A DNA stretch of 64,000 nucleotides from Legionella maioricensis (GCF_023618015.1 NZ_JAJKBJ010000006.1:1-64000), one strand, 5' to 3'; shown: positions 1-9,264, numbered from the stretch's first letter. Translations and numbers: made by a program. Notes: generated from the sequence alone by a model not told the origin.

Positions 1-375
1 AGGCTAGAGCTCATATTTAATTAACTTATTGACTTAATTAATAAAAAAACACAGTGTTTACTTAAGTTTTCTTCTACAGCTACGCGGGCGTCTTTCTTCT
101 CATGCCTCCGTGCCGGGACTTGTTCGCGGTATCCAGAAATGGAGTACCAGACTGGATCCTGCGGACAAGCCGCAGGAGGTAGGAACAGAAAAAATCTGTT
201 ATAGATTAGCTGAGCGACTCTTAGCCTGACAGCTTGAGATAAGAACCATCGAAGACAGTATCTACAATCCAATCTGACGTTAAATTAATGGCAGTGCCCC
301 GCGCGGTAAAAATTATTTTAAAAATAAAGATCTTATTGGTATAAGCTTTGCTAGACTAATAGTGAGGGATAAGAA
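1..375. other. Intergenic region with one palindromic element
   Basis: No convincing gene was found here. A reading frame on the minus strand between 21 and 272 has no ribosome binding site and runs through a palindromic repeat, so I do not call it. The region holds the palindrome at 119-170 and the leader of the gene starting at 376. Confidence 0.6.
119..170. repeat. Palindromic intergenic element
   Basis: An 18-base arm at 119-136 is the near-perfect reverse complement (15 of 18) of 153-170, with a 16-base loop. The right arm overlaps a second perfect hairpin: 7-base arms at 159-165 and 171-177 with loop 166-170. The GC-rich composition differs from the AT-rich surroundings. This looks like a REP-type mobile palindrome; the family is not identified. 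Confidence 0.6.
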
Positions 376-885
376 ATGGGGGTATTTATGAAGCAACTGA
401 TTTTACATCCCACTGATATTAGTCAATGGCATGCTTTGGTAAACGAAGCGCAAGCTGCTACCCGGCTTATTTTGAATGAAAATACTGAAAGTTATTTGGT
501 TTTTTTATTAATGCGTTTTTCTCAAGGTCCAAAGCTCATTGAATCGGTAGTCGCGCTTGATTTTTTAGAGTCAATGCGTAAACCTCGTCAGCTCCAAGTA
601 GAATTATTAAGGGATGTGGGGGATAAAAGTCTGTTGTTTTGTGGTCTTTTTCCAGGGATAGCGGAACAACGGCACGTCAGTCTTAGTTATTTCTCTGATA
701 TGGGTCAGGCCGCCTATTTGACCGTTGGCGAATTGCACGATAGCCAGACGGCTGATTTGTATTTTCAATTAAGTGCCCAATTCGTCACTTTACAACAAGT
801 ATTACAGGCGATGCGTGGAGAGTATCTGCAATTTAGTCAAGCAGATGGGGGAGTCTTATCTTCTACAGATTTAACTTTGCAGTAG
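376..885 (+). CDS. Hypothetical protein, 169 aa
   Basis: I do not recognise a family. The protein is soluble-looking, with no signal peptide or membrane segment. GAGGG at 364-368 stands 7 bases before the ATG at 376, which favours this start; a second in-frame ATG at 388 follows a G-run and cannot be excluded. The TAG stop at 883-885 lies in the first three bases of a palindromic mini-element (883-1026), so the native C-terminus may have been changed by insertion. The neighbour hslO converges from the other strand. Confidence 0.7.
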   Translation: MGVFMKQLILHPTDISQWHALVNEAQAATRLILNENTESYLVFLLMRFSQGPKLIESVVALDFLESMRKPRQLQVELLRDVGDKSLLFCGLFPGIAEQRHVSLSYFSDMGQAAYLTVGELHDSQTADLYFQLSAQFVTLQQVLQAMRGEYLQFSQADGGVLSSTDLTLQ

Positions 886-1026
886 ACTTCTTTCGAAACA
901 CCACTGTATCGGTGAATTGCTTCGTCAGTACGGTGCTCGAATCCTCGTGTACTGGCGCGTACACTCCAGTTCTGCACCTCGTTGCTCCCGCACTTCGTCC
1001 GATATAGTGAGTTCGAAAGAAATCTA
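883..1026. repeat. 144-bp palindromic mini-element with 15-bp terminal inverted repeats
   Basis: The ends, 883-897 (TAGACTTCTTTCGAA) and 1012-1026 (TTCGAAAGAAATCTA), are inverted copies with one mismatch. The interior is non-coding and more GC-rich than the flanks. The first 14 bases of the left end recur at 25952-25965. The size, terminal repeats and recurrence suggest a MITE-like element, and it provides the stop codon of the upstream gene. Confidence 0.65.
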
Positions 1027-1036
1027 GTAAATCATC

Positions 1037-1055
1037 ATCGTCTTGCAACGACGAT
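1037..1055 (-). terminator. Weak hairpin downstream of hslO
   Basis: Arms ATCGTC (1037-1042) and GACGAT (1050-1055) enclose a 7-base loop just past the hslO stop. The following bases on the minus strand are only moderately T-rich, so terminator function is uncertain. Confidence 0.3.
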
Positions 1056-1069
1056 AAAAAATAAAGAGT

Positions 1070-1927
1070 CTACTTGTGAAACAGCATGGTGACGTCTATT
1101 GGGTCAAGGGTGTATTTTTGGTTACAAAAATCACACTTAACTGTAATGACGCCCTGTTCTTTTAATAATTCTTTGGCTTCTTTTTCACCAAGAACGGTGA
1201 CTACTTGATTCATTTTCTCCGGGTTACAGCGGCAGCGAAAACGTGTAGATCGACTTTCAAATATTCTTACTTCTGTTTCATTATAGAGACGATAAAGCAG
1301 GGTTTGATTGTCTAAAGTAAGCAGTTCCTGCTCACTAACCGTTTCTCCCAATTGTACCGCATATTCCCAAAATTGTTCTCTTTGAATGGTATCTTGTCCG
1401 GGCATCAATTGGAGCAACATTCCTGCAGCCATCTCTTCATTAACGGCAAGCCAGACTCGCGTGGCAATTTGTTCTGATTGAGCGAAATAAGTCATTAAGT
1501 TTTCGCTCATGGAAGTCGATTGAATAGGTACCATACTTTGATAGATCTGAGTTTGATTGTGTGGACTAATCGTAAGAACCATCTGACCTTGAAGAAAAGC
1601 AGTGGCGTAATCAATAACTTCAAGATGTTCTGCATATTTGGCAAAGGCTCTGATATTTAATTCGTGGTCACATTGTACTAATAACAAGGACAAGCGCTCA
1701 TCACCTTGAAACTGTAGATTTAAGTTGCCTTCAAATTTAATGCTGCTCGCCAGGAGCAGACACGAAACAATGGCTTCCCCCAACAAATTTTTAACCATAG
1801 GGGGATAATCATGTTGACTCATTATGGTTTGATAAGTCTTTTCAATATGAACAATTTCCCCACGAATATTGGCATGTTCAAAAATAAAACGTTGTAAAGT
1901 ATCTGATTCTTTCATTAGGAAACTCAT
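1070..1927 (-). CDS. hslO: Hsp33 redox-regulated chaperone
   Basis: Hsp33 is a cytosolic holdase activated by oxidation and heat; four C-terminal cysteines bind zinc in the reduced state. Here the C-terminus carries CRC and, about 30 residues later, CDFC, which match the expected CXC and CXXC pairs. The length of 285 aa is normal for the family. The start at 1927 follows AGAAG by five bases; an in-frame ATG four codons later lacks a better site. It stands alone, transcribed away from dgkA. Activation is expected at protein level through the cysteines. Confidence 0.95.
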   Translation of the reverse strand: MSFLMKESDTLQRFIFEHANIRGEIVHIEKTYQTIMSQHDYPPMVKNLLGEAIVSCLLLASSIKFEGNLNLQFQGDERLSLLLVQCDHELNIRAFAKYAEHLEVIDYATAFLQGQMVLTISPHNQTQIYQSMVPIQSTSMSENLMTYFAQSEQIATRVWLAVNEEMAAGMLLQLMPGQDTIQREQFWEYAVQLGETVSEQELLTLDNQTLLYRLYNETEVRIFESRSTRFRCRCNPEKMNQVVTVLGEKEAKELLKEQGVITVKCDFCNQKYTLDPIDVTMLFHK

Positions 1928-2076
1928 TCGACTTCTAGCGAAACTGTCAGAAATTGAGACAAAGACCGCAGAAAAACATCTAAAAACACGCAGTGTACAC
2001 GAAGTATAGACTTATTTTGAAGCTATTTTTACTTCGCCATTCATTTTCTCTTTATTTTGACGTATCAGGGCGCCTG

Positions 2077-2427
2077 CTAATGCAACAAAATAATGCCCCA
2101 GGTAATGAGCGCGTTAAGAATGGAGACAAGTATGGACGATGAGGCTAAATCTTTAGCAAGTCCCGATAACTCATGATACTCCAAACCAATTCGATTCACC
2201 GTCGTTTCTATTGCTGAGTTGATTAACTCCATGATAAGGATTAAAAGAACAGAACTAAGCAATAGAACATATTCGACTGCATTTTTGCCAATATAAAAGG
2301 CACTGGGAAGGGCAATTAAAAAAAGACCCACTTCAACTCTAAATGCCCATTGAAAACGCCAGGCGTTTTTAAGTCCTTGCCATGAATTTTTGAAGGCCTT
2401 ATATAAACGTAAAGTGGATTGAACCAT
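2077..2427 (-). CDS. dgkA: Diacylglycerol kinase (prokaryotic DgkA type)
   Basis: DgkA is a small inner-membrane kinase that phosphorylates diacylglycerol to phosphatidate and so recycles the lipid left from phospholipid headgroup transfer. The protein has 116 aa, three hydrophobic segments and the family signature ELINSAIETTVNRIG followed by EYHELSG and AKD. AAGGAG lies 10 bases before the ATG. It is close in length to the E. coli enzyme (about 120 aa) and appears monocistronic. Confidence 0.95.
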   Translation of the reverse strand: MVQSTLRLYKAFKNSWQGLKNAWRFQWAFRVEVGLFLIALPSAFYIGKNAVEYVLLLSSVLLILIMELINSAIETTVNRIGLEYHELSGLAKDLASSSILVSILNALITWGIILLH

Positions 2428-2557
2428 TTAAGAGCAACTCCTTGTACGCAGCATTCTAAAGGTTAGAGAAATCCATATTAACCTCTTTTATTTAATTGAG
2501 CTATGCTAAACAGAAATCATTCTCGGTTTATATAATTGAGCAGAAAAGGAATTTTGA

Positions 2558-3253
2558 ATGATCATCTTATATTCTTATCCACCAATGTTTGGTTTGCCAG
2601 ATAATAACCCCTTTGGCTTGAAGGTCGATACCTTTCTAAGACTTACTAAATTTCAATACCAACTCGAACATGTTCTGGACACCAAAGACGCGCCTCGAGG
2701 GCAATTGCCCTATATCATTGATGAAGGAACGGTCGTCACTGAAAGTAATTCTATAATCAGCTATTTAACTAAAAAATATCACATCACTTTAGATAGTGAT
2801 CTTACCTCATCCCAGAAGAACCTTCATTTTTTGATTACAAGAATGCTCGATGGTCATTTGTATTGGGTGATGTCTTATTCACGTTGGCAAGATGAACGTT
2901 ATTGGCCTTTATTCAAAGCCGAATTTCTACGGCAACCTATGGATTTGCCCGAAGAAATTCTTGAGAGGGCAAGAAAATATAATATTGAAAAATATCATTA
3001 TCAAGGAATTGGACGATACAGTGCTCAGGAAATCTACCAGGCAGGGGTGGACGACCTGAAGGCAGTCAATACGCTGTTGGGAACGAATAATTTTATCTTC
3101 GGTAATAGCTTACACGCCCTGGATGCCTGTTGTTATGGTTTCTTGGCGAATATTCTTTTCTTTAATATTGATACCCCATTGAGGGAATTTATTATCAATA
3201 CTCCTTCTCTTCATCATTATATTAAGCGGATTCGCGAGCTTTTAGATTATTAA
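2558..3253 (+). CDS. Glutathione S-transferase-fold protein, metaxin/Fax-like
   Basis: The N-terminal 75 residues form a thioredoxin-like GST domain: an initial beta strand (MIILYSYPP), PRGQLPYI with the cis-proline, and a following acidic ES pair (TESNSI). The C-terminal half is helical with aromatic motifs seen in the metaxin and failed-axon-connections branch. The substrate is unknown. AAGGAA precedes the ATG by 8 bases. The 231-aa length fits the family. It stands alone between dgkA (divergent) and a small unknown gene. Confidence 0.75.
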   Translation: MIILYSYPPMFGLPDNNPFGLKVDTFLRLTKFQYQLEHVLDTKDAPRGQLPYIIDEGTVVTESNSIISYLTKKYHITLDSDLTSSQKNLHFLITRMLDGHLYWVMSYSRWQDERYWPLFKAEFLRQPMDLPEEILERARKYNIEKYHYQGIGRYSAQEIYQAGVDDLKAVNTLLGTNNFIFGNSLHALDACCYGFLANILFFNIDTPLREFIINTPSLHHYIKRIRELLDY

Positions 3254-3330
3254 CGTGTAATATTCTGTTGCCTTGCAATTTTACTGGTCCTCACTTAGGC
3301 TGTAATAAAACGATATCAAAAGGAGTTGAT

Positions 3331-3645
3331 ATGCCAAAAGAGGAAGTTAGTACCGAGGAAACGAAGAAGACGGCCGTTGTGTTAGGGGTTGGAAACTTAA
3401 TATTGGCACCTCTTTATGCGTTTAATGCCAAAATAGGTTTGACTGCTTCCCTTGCTCTTACGTGGGCTGCCTTATATCAATTACATGAATTAGGCAAAAG
3501 CCGACGACCTGTTCCCAATGCTTTGAACCAGGCCAATAACTTTTTTTCATCACAAACAGGGACTACCAGTACTGAAATTAATAATGCGGTTAGCAATATT
3601 GTTAACGGAGGAGCCGCAATATTTGATGAATTTGCGCCCCGTTAA
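3331..3645 (+). CDS. Small hypothetical protein, 104 aa
   Basis: I set the start at the ATG at 3331 because AGGAG sits 5 bases upstream (3321-3325); the open frame extends upstream to 3268 without a ribosome site. The protein has a charged N-terminus rich in E, K and T, one or two hydrophobic segments around residues 15-50 (alanine/leucine rich), and an asparagine-rich tail. No family is recognised. It may be a small membrane-associated protein. Confidence 0.6.
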   Translation: MPKEEVSTEETKKTAVVLGVGNLILAPLYAFNAKIGLTASLALTWAALYQLHELGKSRRPVPNALNQANNFFSSQTGTTSTEINNAVSNIVNGGAAIFDEFAPR

Positions 3646-3695
3646 ATCGCAATTGAATAGGGCATCAGTATGTATTCATTCGCTTGATTAAGTAG

Positions 3696-4045
<350 letters not shown>

Positions 4046-4049
<4 letters not shown>

Positions 4050-4834
4050 TCCGTTAAGCGCAGGGAAAAAGGATTAAATTGGGTATCAGTATCGAAATAA
4101 TCCATCTGATCGGATTTTTTTAGGTAACGGGTTAATGAATAGGTTATGGGAAGCATAATAAATTCATATCCTAACTTTAACAGATATTGGGTTAAAATAA
4201 TCTCCCAGATAACATGGACGGGCATGATATTCCAAAAAGCAATAGTGCAGAAAATAACACTATCAACTCCAGCACCTACAGCCGTGCTGCTCATTACTCG
4301 CAATGACAAATATTTACCTGCGGTAATTACTTTTAAATGGGCTAAGATTATTGAGTTTAAGAACTCGCCCAAAAAATAGGCGATCATTGAGGCGAGAAAT
4401 ACTCTTAATGAACCGCTGAACACCAGTTCATAAGCATGGGCACCGTGATTGGTGTTTTTATCCCAAATGGGTGATGCAGGTAATTGCACCGCCAACCAGG
4501 TAAATAAGGTAACAAAAGCGCTGCAGGCAAGACCACCCCAGATGATCAAACGACTAACTTTAAAGCCATAAACTTCCGTTAAAATATCATCAAAAAAATA
4601 AGTTAAGGGAAAGAAAATTAAGGCGGCTGGAAAATTGATGAAAAAATCCTTGGTTAAATAAATTTCAACTACTTTAAAAGCAGTTAAATTAGATACAATA
4701 AGAAAGCTGACGAAAAGCATTCCCATAAAAATAATACGTTTTGTTGGTATTGGTCTGTGTTGTGGCAGTGCATTGGCATGCATCAGCTCGGGTACATGAG
4801 TTAAAGCTGGGCTTATGTTTTCTGTTAAATCCAT
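4046..4834 (-). CDS. yhhQ: Queuosine precursor transporter (YhhQ/VUT family)
   Basis: Inner-membrane ECF-like transporter that imports preQ0/preQ1 for tRNA queuosine synthesis. The 262-aa protein has about six membrane segments and family motifs FFPLTYFFDDILTEVYGF, FLGEFLNS and SSTAVGAGVDSVIF. The hydrophilic first 30 residues are slightly longer than usual. Its 3' end meets the degraded amine oxidase. No operon partner is nearby. Confidence 0.9.
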
Positions 4835-5003
4835 AATGAGGTGTTTGATTTATAAATTTAGGTCATTTTAGCAAAAAATCTGAGCTCTATGTAGGGCACT
4901 CTATTCTGCAGCAGAATTTGGTTAAATTTATTTTATCTGTTTACTGGAGAAATAAAGTTCTTGAACTATCCTTTTAAAACCCTCCAAAGAAAAAGGAACT
5001 ATC

Positions 5004-5153
5004 ATGAAAAATTCAGGCATACTTATTCCTCTATTTAAAAAAATAGATAAAGTGTTGTTCGGTATAGAAGATATCCAGGAGATTGAAAAAGAACCTGATT
5101 TTATCGAATGCGATAATGAAGAAGAGTTTGACGTACAACGCTCGATAAATTAA
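5004..5153 (+). CDS. Small acidic protein, 49 aa
   Basis: A short frame begins at the ATG at 5004 with AAGGA 6 bases upstream (4993-4997) and ends at TAA 5151-5153. The product has a basic/hydrophobic first third (LIPLFKKIDKVLFG) and a strongly acidic C-terminal half with many Glu and Asp. It lies 59 bases before rep on the same strand and could be cotranscribed. No family is recognised; the good ribosome site and codon flow argue that it is real. Confidence 0.5.
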   Translation: MKNSGILIPLFKKIDKVLFGIEDIQEIEKEPDFIECDNEEEFDVQRSIN

Positions 5154-5212
5154 CAGTTGCGTAGAAAAGAGAGCGTAGGCGATAATGCCCCTTTTTTGAA
5201 CGAGAATTAAGA

Positions 5213-7210
5213 ATGTTAAATAGCCAACAAATGGCCGCAGTACATTATATAGATGGGCCTTTGTTGGTTCTGGCAGGTGCTGGAAGCGGTAAAACTCGAG
5301 TCATAACGCAAAAAATTGGCTATTTAATTAATACTTGTGGTTATGCTGCCCAATCTGTATGTGCCGTTACTTTTACTAACAAAGCCGCTAATGAAATGCG
5401 TGCGCGTATCGCAGCATTTTTACCTGCCGCCAGTCGCCGGGGTTTGAAAGTTGCCACCTTTCATACTTTAGGTTTAAGTATGATTAAACGTAATGTGGCT
5501 TTATGTAATTTAAAGAAGGGATTTTCCATTTTTGACAGCGAAGACTGTTTGCAGGTTTTGCGTGGTTTTCTTCCAGCTAATAAAGCCAATGAACGCGACT
5601 TTATTTTACAAATTCAGCAGCAAATTTCACGTTGGAAAAATGATTTTTTATCCCCTGAATTAGTACTGAAAAAAGCGCCAGATGCTCCTTTATTTGAGGA
5701 AGCGGCATTAATCTATCCCCGTTATCAACAGGCACTTAAAGCATATAATGCGGTAGATTTTGACGATCTGATTCGACTTCCCGTCAGTTTGTTAAGTGAG
5801 CACCCGGAGGTTTTAGAATATTGGCAAAATAAAATTCGTCATTTACTAGTAGACGAGTATCAGGACTCCAATACCAGTCAGTATCTTTTAGTAAAAAAAC
5901 TGGTTGGCGTCCGCGCGCATTTTACCGTCGTAGGTGATGATGATCAGTCAATTTATGCCTGGCGGGGCGCCAAGCCCGAAAATTTAGCGCAATTACAAAA
6001 AGATTACCCCCAATTAAAAGTGATAAAACTGGAACAAAACTACCGTTCGACCAGTAGAATTTTGCATGCGGCTAATCATTTAATCTCTCATAATGAGCAT
6101 CTGTTTGAAAAAAAACTATGGAGCGAATTAGGTCATGGGGAGTTGTTACGGGTTATTAGTTGTAAAGATGAAAATGATGAAGCAGAGCACGTGGTCGCTG
6201 ATTTAATTAGCCATAAAATGAGGGCCAGAACGAATTATGGCGATTACGCCATTTTGTACCGGGGAAATCATCAATCTCGAATATTTGAAAAAGTATTAAG
6301 GCATTACGGTATTCCTTATCGCATCAGTGGGGGGCAATCATGGTTTGCCAAAGCAGAGGTTAAAGATGTATTTGCCTATTTAAAATTGTTGTGTAATGAA
6401 GCAGATGATGCCGCATTTTTACGGGTTATCAATACACCCAAACGAGGTATAGGTGATGCAAGTCTTGATGTCTTGGGACGTTATGTGCAAAGCAGAGAAA
6501 TAAGTCTTTATGCCGGTGCGGATCATTTGGCATTAACCGAGCTCATTGCAGACAAACCGCGTGCTGCGTTGCAATCATTTAAAAGTTGGATAGATGAAAT
6601 TAAAAAGTCCTTGGCTTCGGGTTCTATAGTGGAGCATTTGAGACAAATGGTCGAAGACAGCGGTTATGAGGCTTATATTTATGAGCAAACTGATACTCCG
6701 GCAAAAGCGCAAAAAAGGATGGATAACGTCTGGGAATTACTTGAATGGGTAGGGCGTTTGTTAACTAAAAAACCAGAGCAAACACTGGCTGATGTGGTCA
6801 ATAAATTAATCTTAATTGATATCTTGGAGCAGTCAGACGAACAGGATACAGAAACCCTTCAATTAATGACTTTGCATGCATCAAAAGGATTAGAGTTTCC
6901 CTATGTTTATCTCGTGGGTATGGAGGAAGAATTATTGCCTCACAGAGTAAGTATAGATGAGGAGCAAATTGAAGAGGAACGGCGGTTGGCCTATGTAGGA
7001 GTAACTCGAGCACAAAAAGGATTATGCTTTACTCTGGCGAAGCAACGACGTCGAGCAGGAGAACTTCAGGACTGTCAGCCCAGTAGATTTTTAGAAGAAC
7101 TACCCCAAGACAGCCTCGAATGGTTTGGTAAGAGTGGCGAGCGTTGCGAAGAAAAATCTAAAAATCTAGCCAAGTCTCATTTGGCAGGATTGAAGAGCAT
7201 GCTAAGTTAA
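5213..7210 (+). CDS. rep: ATP-dependent DNA helicase Rep
   Basis: Superfamily 1A 3'-5' helicase that clears protein roadblocks ahead of replication forks. All SF1 motifs are visible: AGAGSGKT (Walker A, near residue 20), DEYQDSN (motif II), VGDDDQSIYAWRGA (III), LEQNYRS (IV), TLHASKGLEF (V) and RLAYVGVTRA (VI). At 665 aa it matches Rep (about 670) rather than UvrD (about 720). ATG at 5213 has a GAG-rich leader. Confidence 0.93.
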   Translation: MLNSQQMAAVHYIDGPLLVLAGAGSGKTRVITQKIGYLINTCGYAAQSVCAVTFTNKAANEMRARIAAFLPAASRRGLKVATFHTLGLSMIKRNVALCNLKKGFSIFDSEDCLQVLRGFLPANKANERDFILQIQQQISRWKNDFLSPELVLKKAPDAPLFEEAALIYPRYQQALKAYNAVDFDDLIRLPVSLLSEHPEVLEYWQNKIRHLLVDEYQDSNTSQYLLVKKLVGVRAHFTVVGDDDQSIYAWRGAKPENLAQLQKDYPQLKVIKLEQNYRSTSRILHAANHLISHNEHLFEKKLWSELGHGELLRVISCKDENDEAEHVVADLISHKMRARTNYGDYAILYRGNHQSRIFEKVLRHYGIPYRISGGQSWFAKAEVKDVFAYLKLLCNEADDAAFLRVINTPKRGIGDASLDVLGRYVQSREISLYAGADHLALTELIADKPRAALQSFKSWIDEIKKSLASGSIVEHLRQMVEDSGYEAYIYEQTDTPAKAQKRMDNVWELLEWVGRLLTKKPEQTLADVVNKLILIDILEQSDEQDTETLQLMTLHASKGLEFPYVYLVGMEEELLPHRVSIDEEQIEEERRLAYVGVTRAQKGLCFTLAKQRRRAGELQDCQPSRFLEELPQDSLEWFGKSGERCEEKSKNLAKSHLAGLKSMLS

Positions 7211-7275
7211 TCGTCTTATTGAAACAGACTCGTTTTTGGCCTAATGCTCTGGATCTCACACTCTAATGCAAAAAG

Positions 7276-7309
7276 TAATTAAACAAAATCGGTGGCTTTT
7301 GTTTAATTA
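7276..7309. terminator. Perfect 13-bp inverted repeat after rep
   Basis: The arms at 7276-7288 and 7297-7309 are exact inverted copies with an 8-base loop. The stem is AT-rich and the right arm contains a TTTT run, so it could act as a weak rep terminator. Confidence 0.45.
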
Positions 7310-7392
7310 TTAATCTACCAATTTGTATTTAATACTTATTAGCACCGTGATACACCAACTTGTTTATGGTGCTTAACTCATTAATGGAGGTA

Positions 7393-7463
7393 ATGGCTGA
7401 ATTAAAAAAGCTTATCTAGCCGCTGGGAATAGAGAGAAATTAAAGGAAGAAGTCAAATTGAAT
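7393..7463 (+). pseudogene. Possible remnant of a short decayed gene
   Basis: GGAGG at 7387-7391 precedes an ATG at 7393 that encodes MAELKKLI and stops at TAG 7417-7419. A shifted frame directly after it reads AAGNREKLKEEVKLN before a stop. The pairing suggests a frameshifted N-terminus of a helical protein. This is weak evidence. Confidence 0.2.
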
Positions 7464-7684
7464 TAATAATGAACACAAGGCGGTCCTTTTCGTCAGAATC
7501 CCGGCCGGACCTCTATATTATGAGTTTGCTTTAATTTATCAATAAATTAAGCAAGCATTCACGTTATGATGTTGCTTTGAACATCAACTGGATTCCTCGG
7601 GCAGCCGAGGCCTGTAGGCCGTGGGAGCCAATTGGAAATTCATTCGTATAAGGTATCTATCGTTCTCACCCGACAATTTTGTGT

Positions 7685-7718
7685 TATAATAATGCAATAT
7701 GGCCTTATTTAAGGCCAT
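7685..7718 (+). promoter_or_regulatory. -10 box and 5' leader hairpin of the C58-like gene
   Basis: A perfect TATAAT at 7685-7690 would place the transcript start near 7697. The following 7699-7718 (ATGGCCTT, four-base loop, AAGGCCAT) is a perfect hairpin that would form the extreme 5' end of the mRNA, ending 16 bases before the chosen ATG. No clear -35 box was seen. The hairpin may stabilise the transcript or control translation. Confidence 0.45.
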
Positions 7719-7734
7719 TCCTGGAGTCCTCATT

Positions 7735-9249
7735 ATGAGCATTTATAGTTGTGCGGATCGAGTAAAACAGGCACTTAACAATCCTGTTCGGCCCCTAGAA
7801 GATGAAGAGAGACTCTTTCTAGAGGATGTTAAAGCCAGGTTAAAATCGATCGGTCAAGAGGGTTATAACGAAAGTAAACAAAAGGATCTTGGTGATTTAA
7901 TTGAATGCTTAAGAGATTATAAAGCTAACTGTAGTGACCCTGGGTTAAATAAATTATTTAGATTTATTATTAAAGATTTAACAATCGTCAAAGATGGTCG
8001 AAAACAAATCCATCAATCGGATGATCCTAATTCAGATTCCGAAACTCACCGCCTTAAAGAATCTCCGTCCGAAATTAATGAACAGTACAAGGCATTGTTA
8101 AATAGTCGCTTACTAGTTAATAAACTCGTTCAAGGAGAAATGAAAGAGCTGGGTACTTCCCTTGGGGGATGCTATGGTTTAACCATGAGTATGGCGGATT
8201 CTGATTTAAGCCCTTATAAAAACAAAGGTAAAGAACATATTGAATTTAATAAAGCAATTTATAAATATCAAAGAAATCAAAGTAATCGAGAAAAAGATCA
8301 AAAGTATATTAAAACAACTCGATTAACCACCAAGACCTTCTGTCCTTCTTTAACGCAACAAGCTGAGAAGTTGTACAAAATTGCATCCGAACATGTAGGG
8401 GAGGATTTGTCCGTCACTCTGCAATGTAAGCACGGTAGACATGGAACCTATTTAAGCATTCAGGACGATCAGAAAATCAGATATGCTGATGCAAATCATG
8501 GTGTATTTTTGTTTGATAATAAAGAACAGTTTATCTCTGCCTACAAACTGATGAATCAATACGACAATCAACGATTACCTGATTATGCATTTACTTTCTT
8601 TTCAGTGTCTCAATTGAAGGAAGATAAAAATAACGAATTAACGGAATCTAACACCCTGACAGGTAAATGGCGAAGTCTATTGACTGGAAGAAAGTATGAA
8701 TCAGATTCAGTCATTTCACAACTGGAACTGGCCATACCCATCAGCTTTGGTGCATTGGCCGGAGGGGCAATTGGTGTAGTAGTGGGGGTAGCTATTGGAG
8801 GATTAGACCCTATTGGAGGATTAACAACTGCATCAATAGCAGGTGCATCAATAGGAAGTTTGGCTACGCTCGACGTTGTCCGAACAGCTCAAAATAATAA
8901 CCATTTCGGTTTACTTGGACCTTATCATTATTTGAGAGAGAAACTGCATGACCTTGGTGAGTCCGTTAAGGAAAAACTGGGATTTCAAAGAGAGTGCGAT
9001 GAAATTCCCACAATGATTATTCCTGAATCAGATTCTCATTCCAAAATACTTAGAAGCTTCTGTGATGAAGGTATGGCTTCTCCAGTCAATACACAACAAA
9101 ATACGACGAGTGAACAAGCCAATCCATCACCTCAAAACTCAAATCCGTCAATAATACAAAAAGACAATGCCGATATTCTAATTCCTGACATTCCGGATGA
9201 GACTGTTGATGAAGGGCATGAGCCCCATTATGAAACGTACTCGTCCTGA
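7735..9249 (+). CDS. YopT/C58-like cysteine protease candidate, possible Dot/Icm effector
   Basis: I choose the ATG at 7735 (GGAG at 7722-7725); an upstream ATG at 7699 sits inside a leader hairpin. The 504-aa protein has a charged helical N-terminus. It then shows what resembles the papain-like C58 triad: Cys146 in GGCYGLT, His236 in RHGTYLSI and Asp252 in YADANHGVFLF, with spacing like YopT. A glycine-rich hydrophobic segment (about 333-380) could insert in membranes, and the tail is polar and acidic. C58 enzymes are often host-directed proteases. No signal peptide is seen. The function is inferred from motifs only. Confidence 0.55.
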   Translation: MSIYSCADRVKQALNNPVRPLEDEERLFLEDVKARLKSIGQEGYNESKQKDLGDLIECLRDYKANCSDPGLNKLFRFIIKDLTIVKDGRKQIHQSDDPNSDSETHRLKESPSEINEQYKALLNSRLLVNKLVQGEMKELGTSLGGCYGLTMSMADSDLSPYKNKGKEHIEFNKAIYKYQRNQSNREKDQKYIKTTRLTTKTFCPSLTQQAEKLYKIASEHVGEDLSVTLQCKHGRHGTYLSIQDDQKIRYADANHGVFLFDNKEQFISAYKLMNQYDNQRLPDYAFTFFSVSQLKEDKNNELTESNTLTGKWRSLLTGRKYESDSVISQLELAIPISFGALAGGAIGVVVGVAIGGLDPIGGLTTASIAGASIGSLATLDVVRTAQNNNHFGLLGPYHYLREKLHDLGESVKEKLGFQRECDEIPTMIIPESDSHSKILRSFCDEGMASPVNTQQNTTSEQANPSPQNSNPSIIQKDNADILIPDIPDETVDEGHEPHYETYSS

Positions 9250-9264
9250 GCAAATTTCTAACTT

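Larger units (their letters stand above)
7211..7734. other. Intergenic region with hairpins and a decayed short frame
   Basis: The region holds an AT-rich hairpin after rep (7276-7309), a tiny frame with a strong ribosome site that stops after 8 codons (7393-7419), a GC-rich patch near 7590-7625, and the promoter and leader hairpin of the next gene. No intact gene was seen. Confidence 0.6.

Noticed and set aside
21-272. Minus-strand reading frame at the left edge
   Set aside because: It crosses a palindromic repeat, has no ribosome site and no recognisable protein pattern.
863-1048. Minus-strand reading frame over the 883-1026 element
   Set aside because: It is the interior of a palindromic repeat, not a gene.
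7699-7734. Upstream ATG for the C58-like gene
   Set aside because: It lies at the predicted transcript start inside a hairpin and has no ribosome site; 7735 has GGAG.
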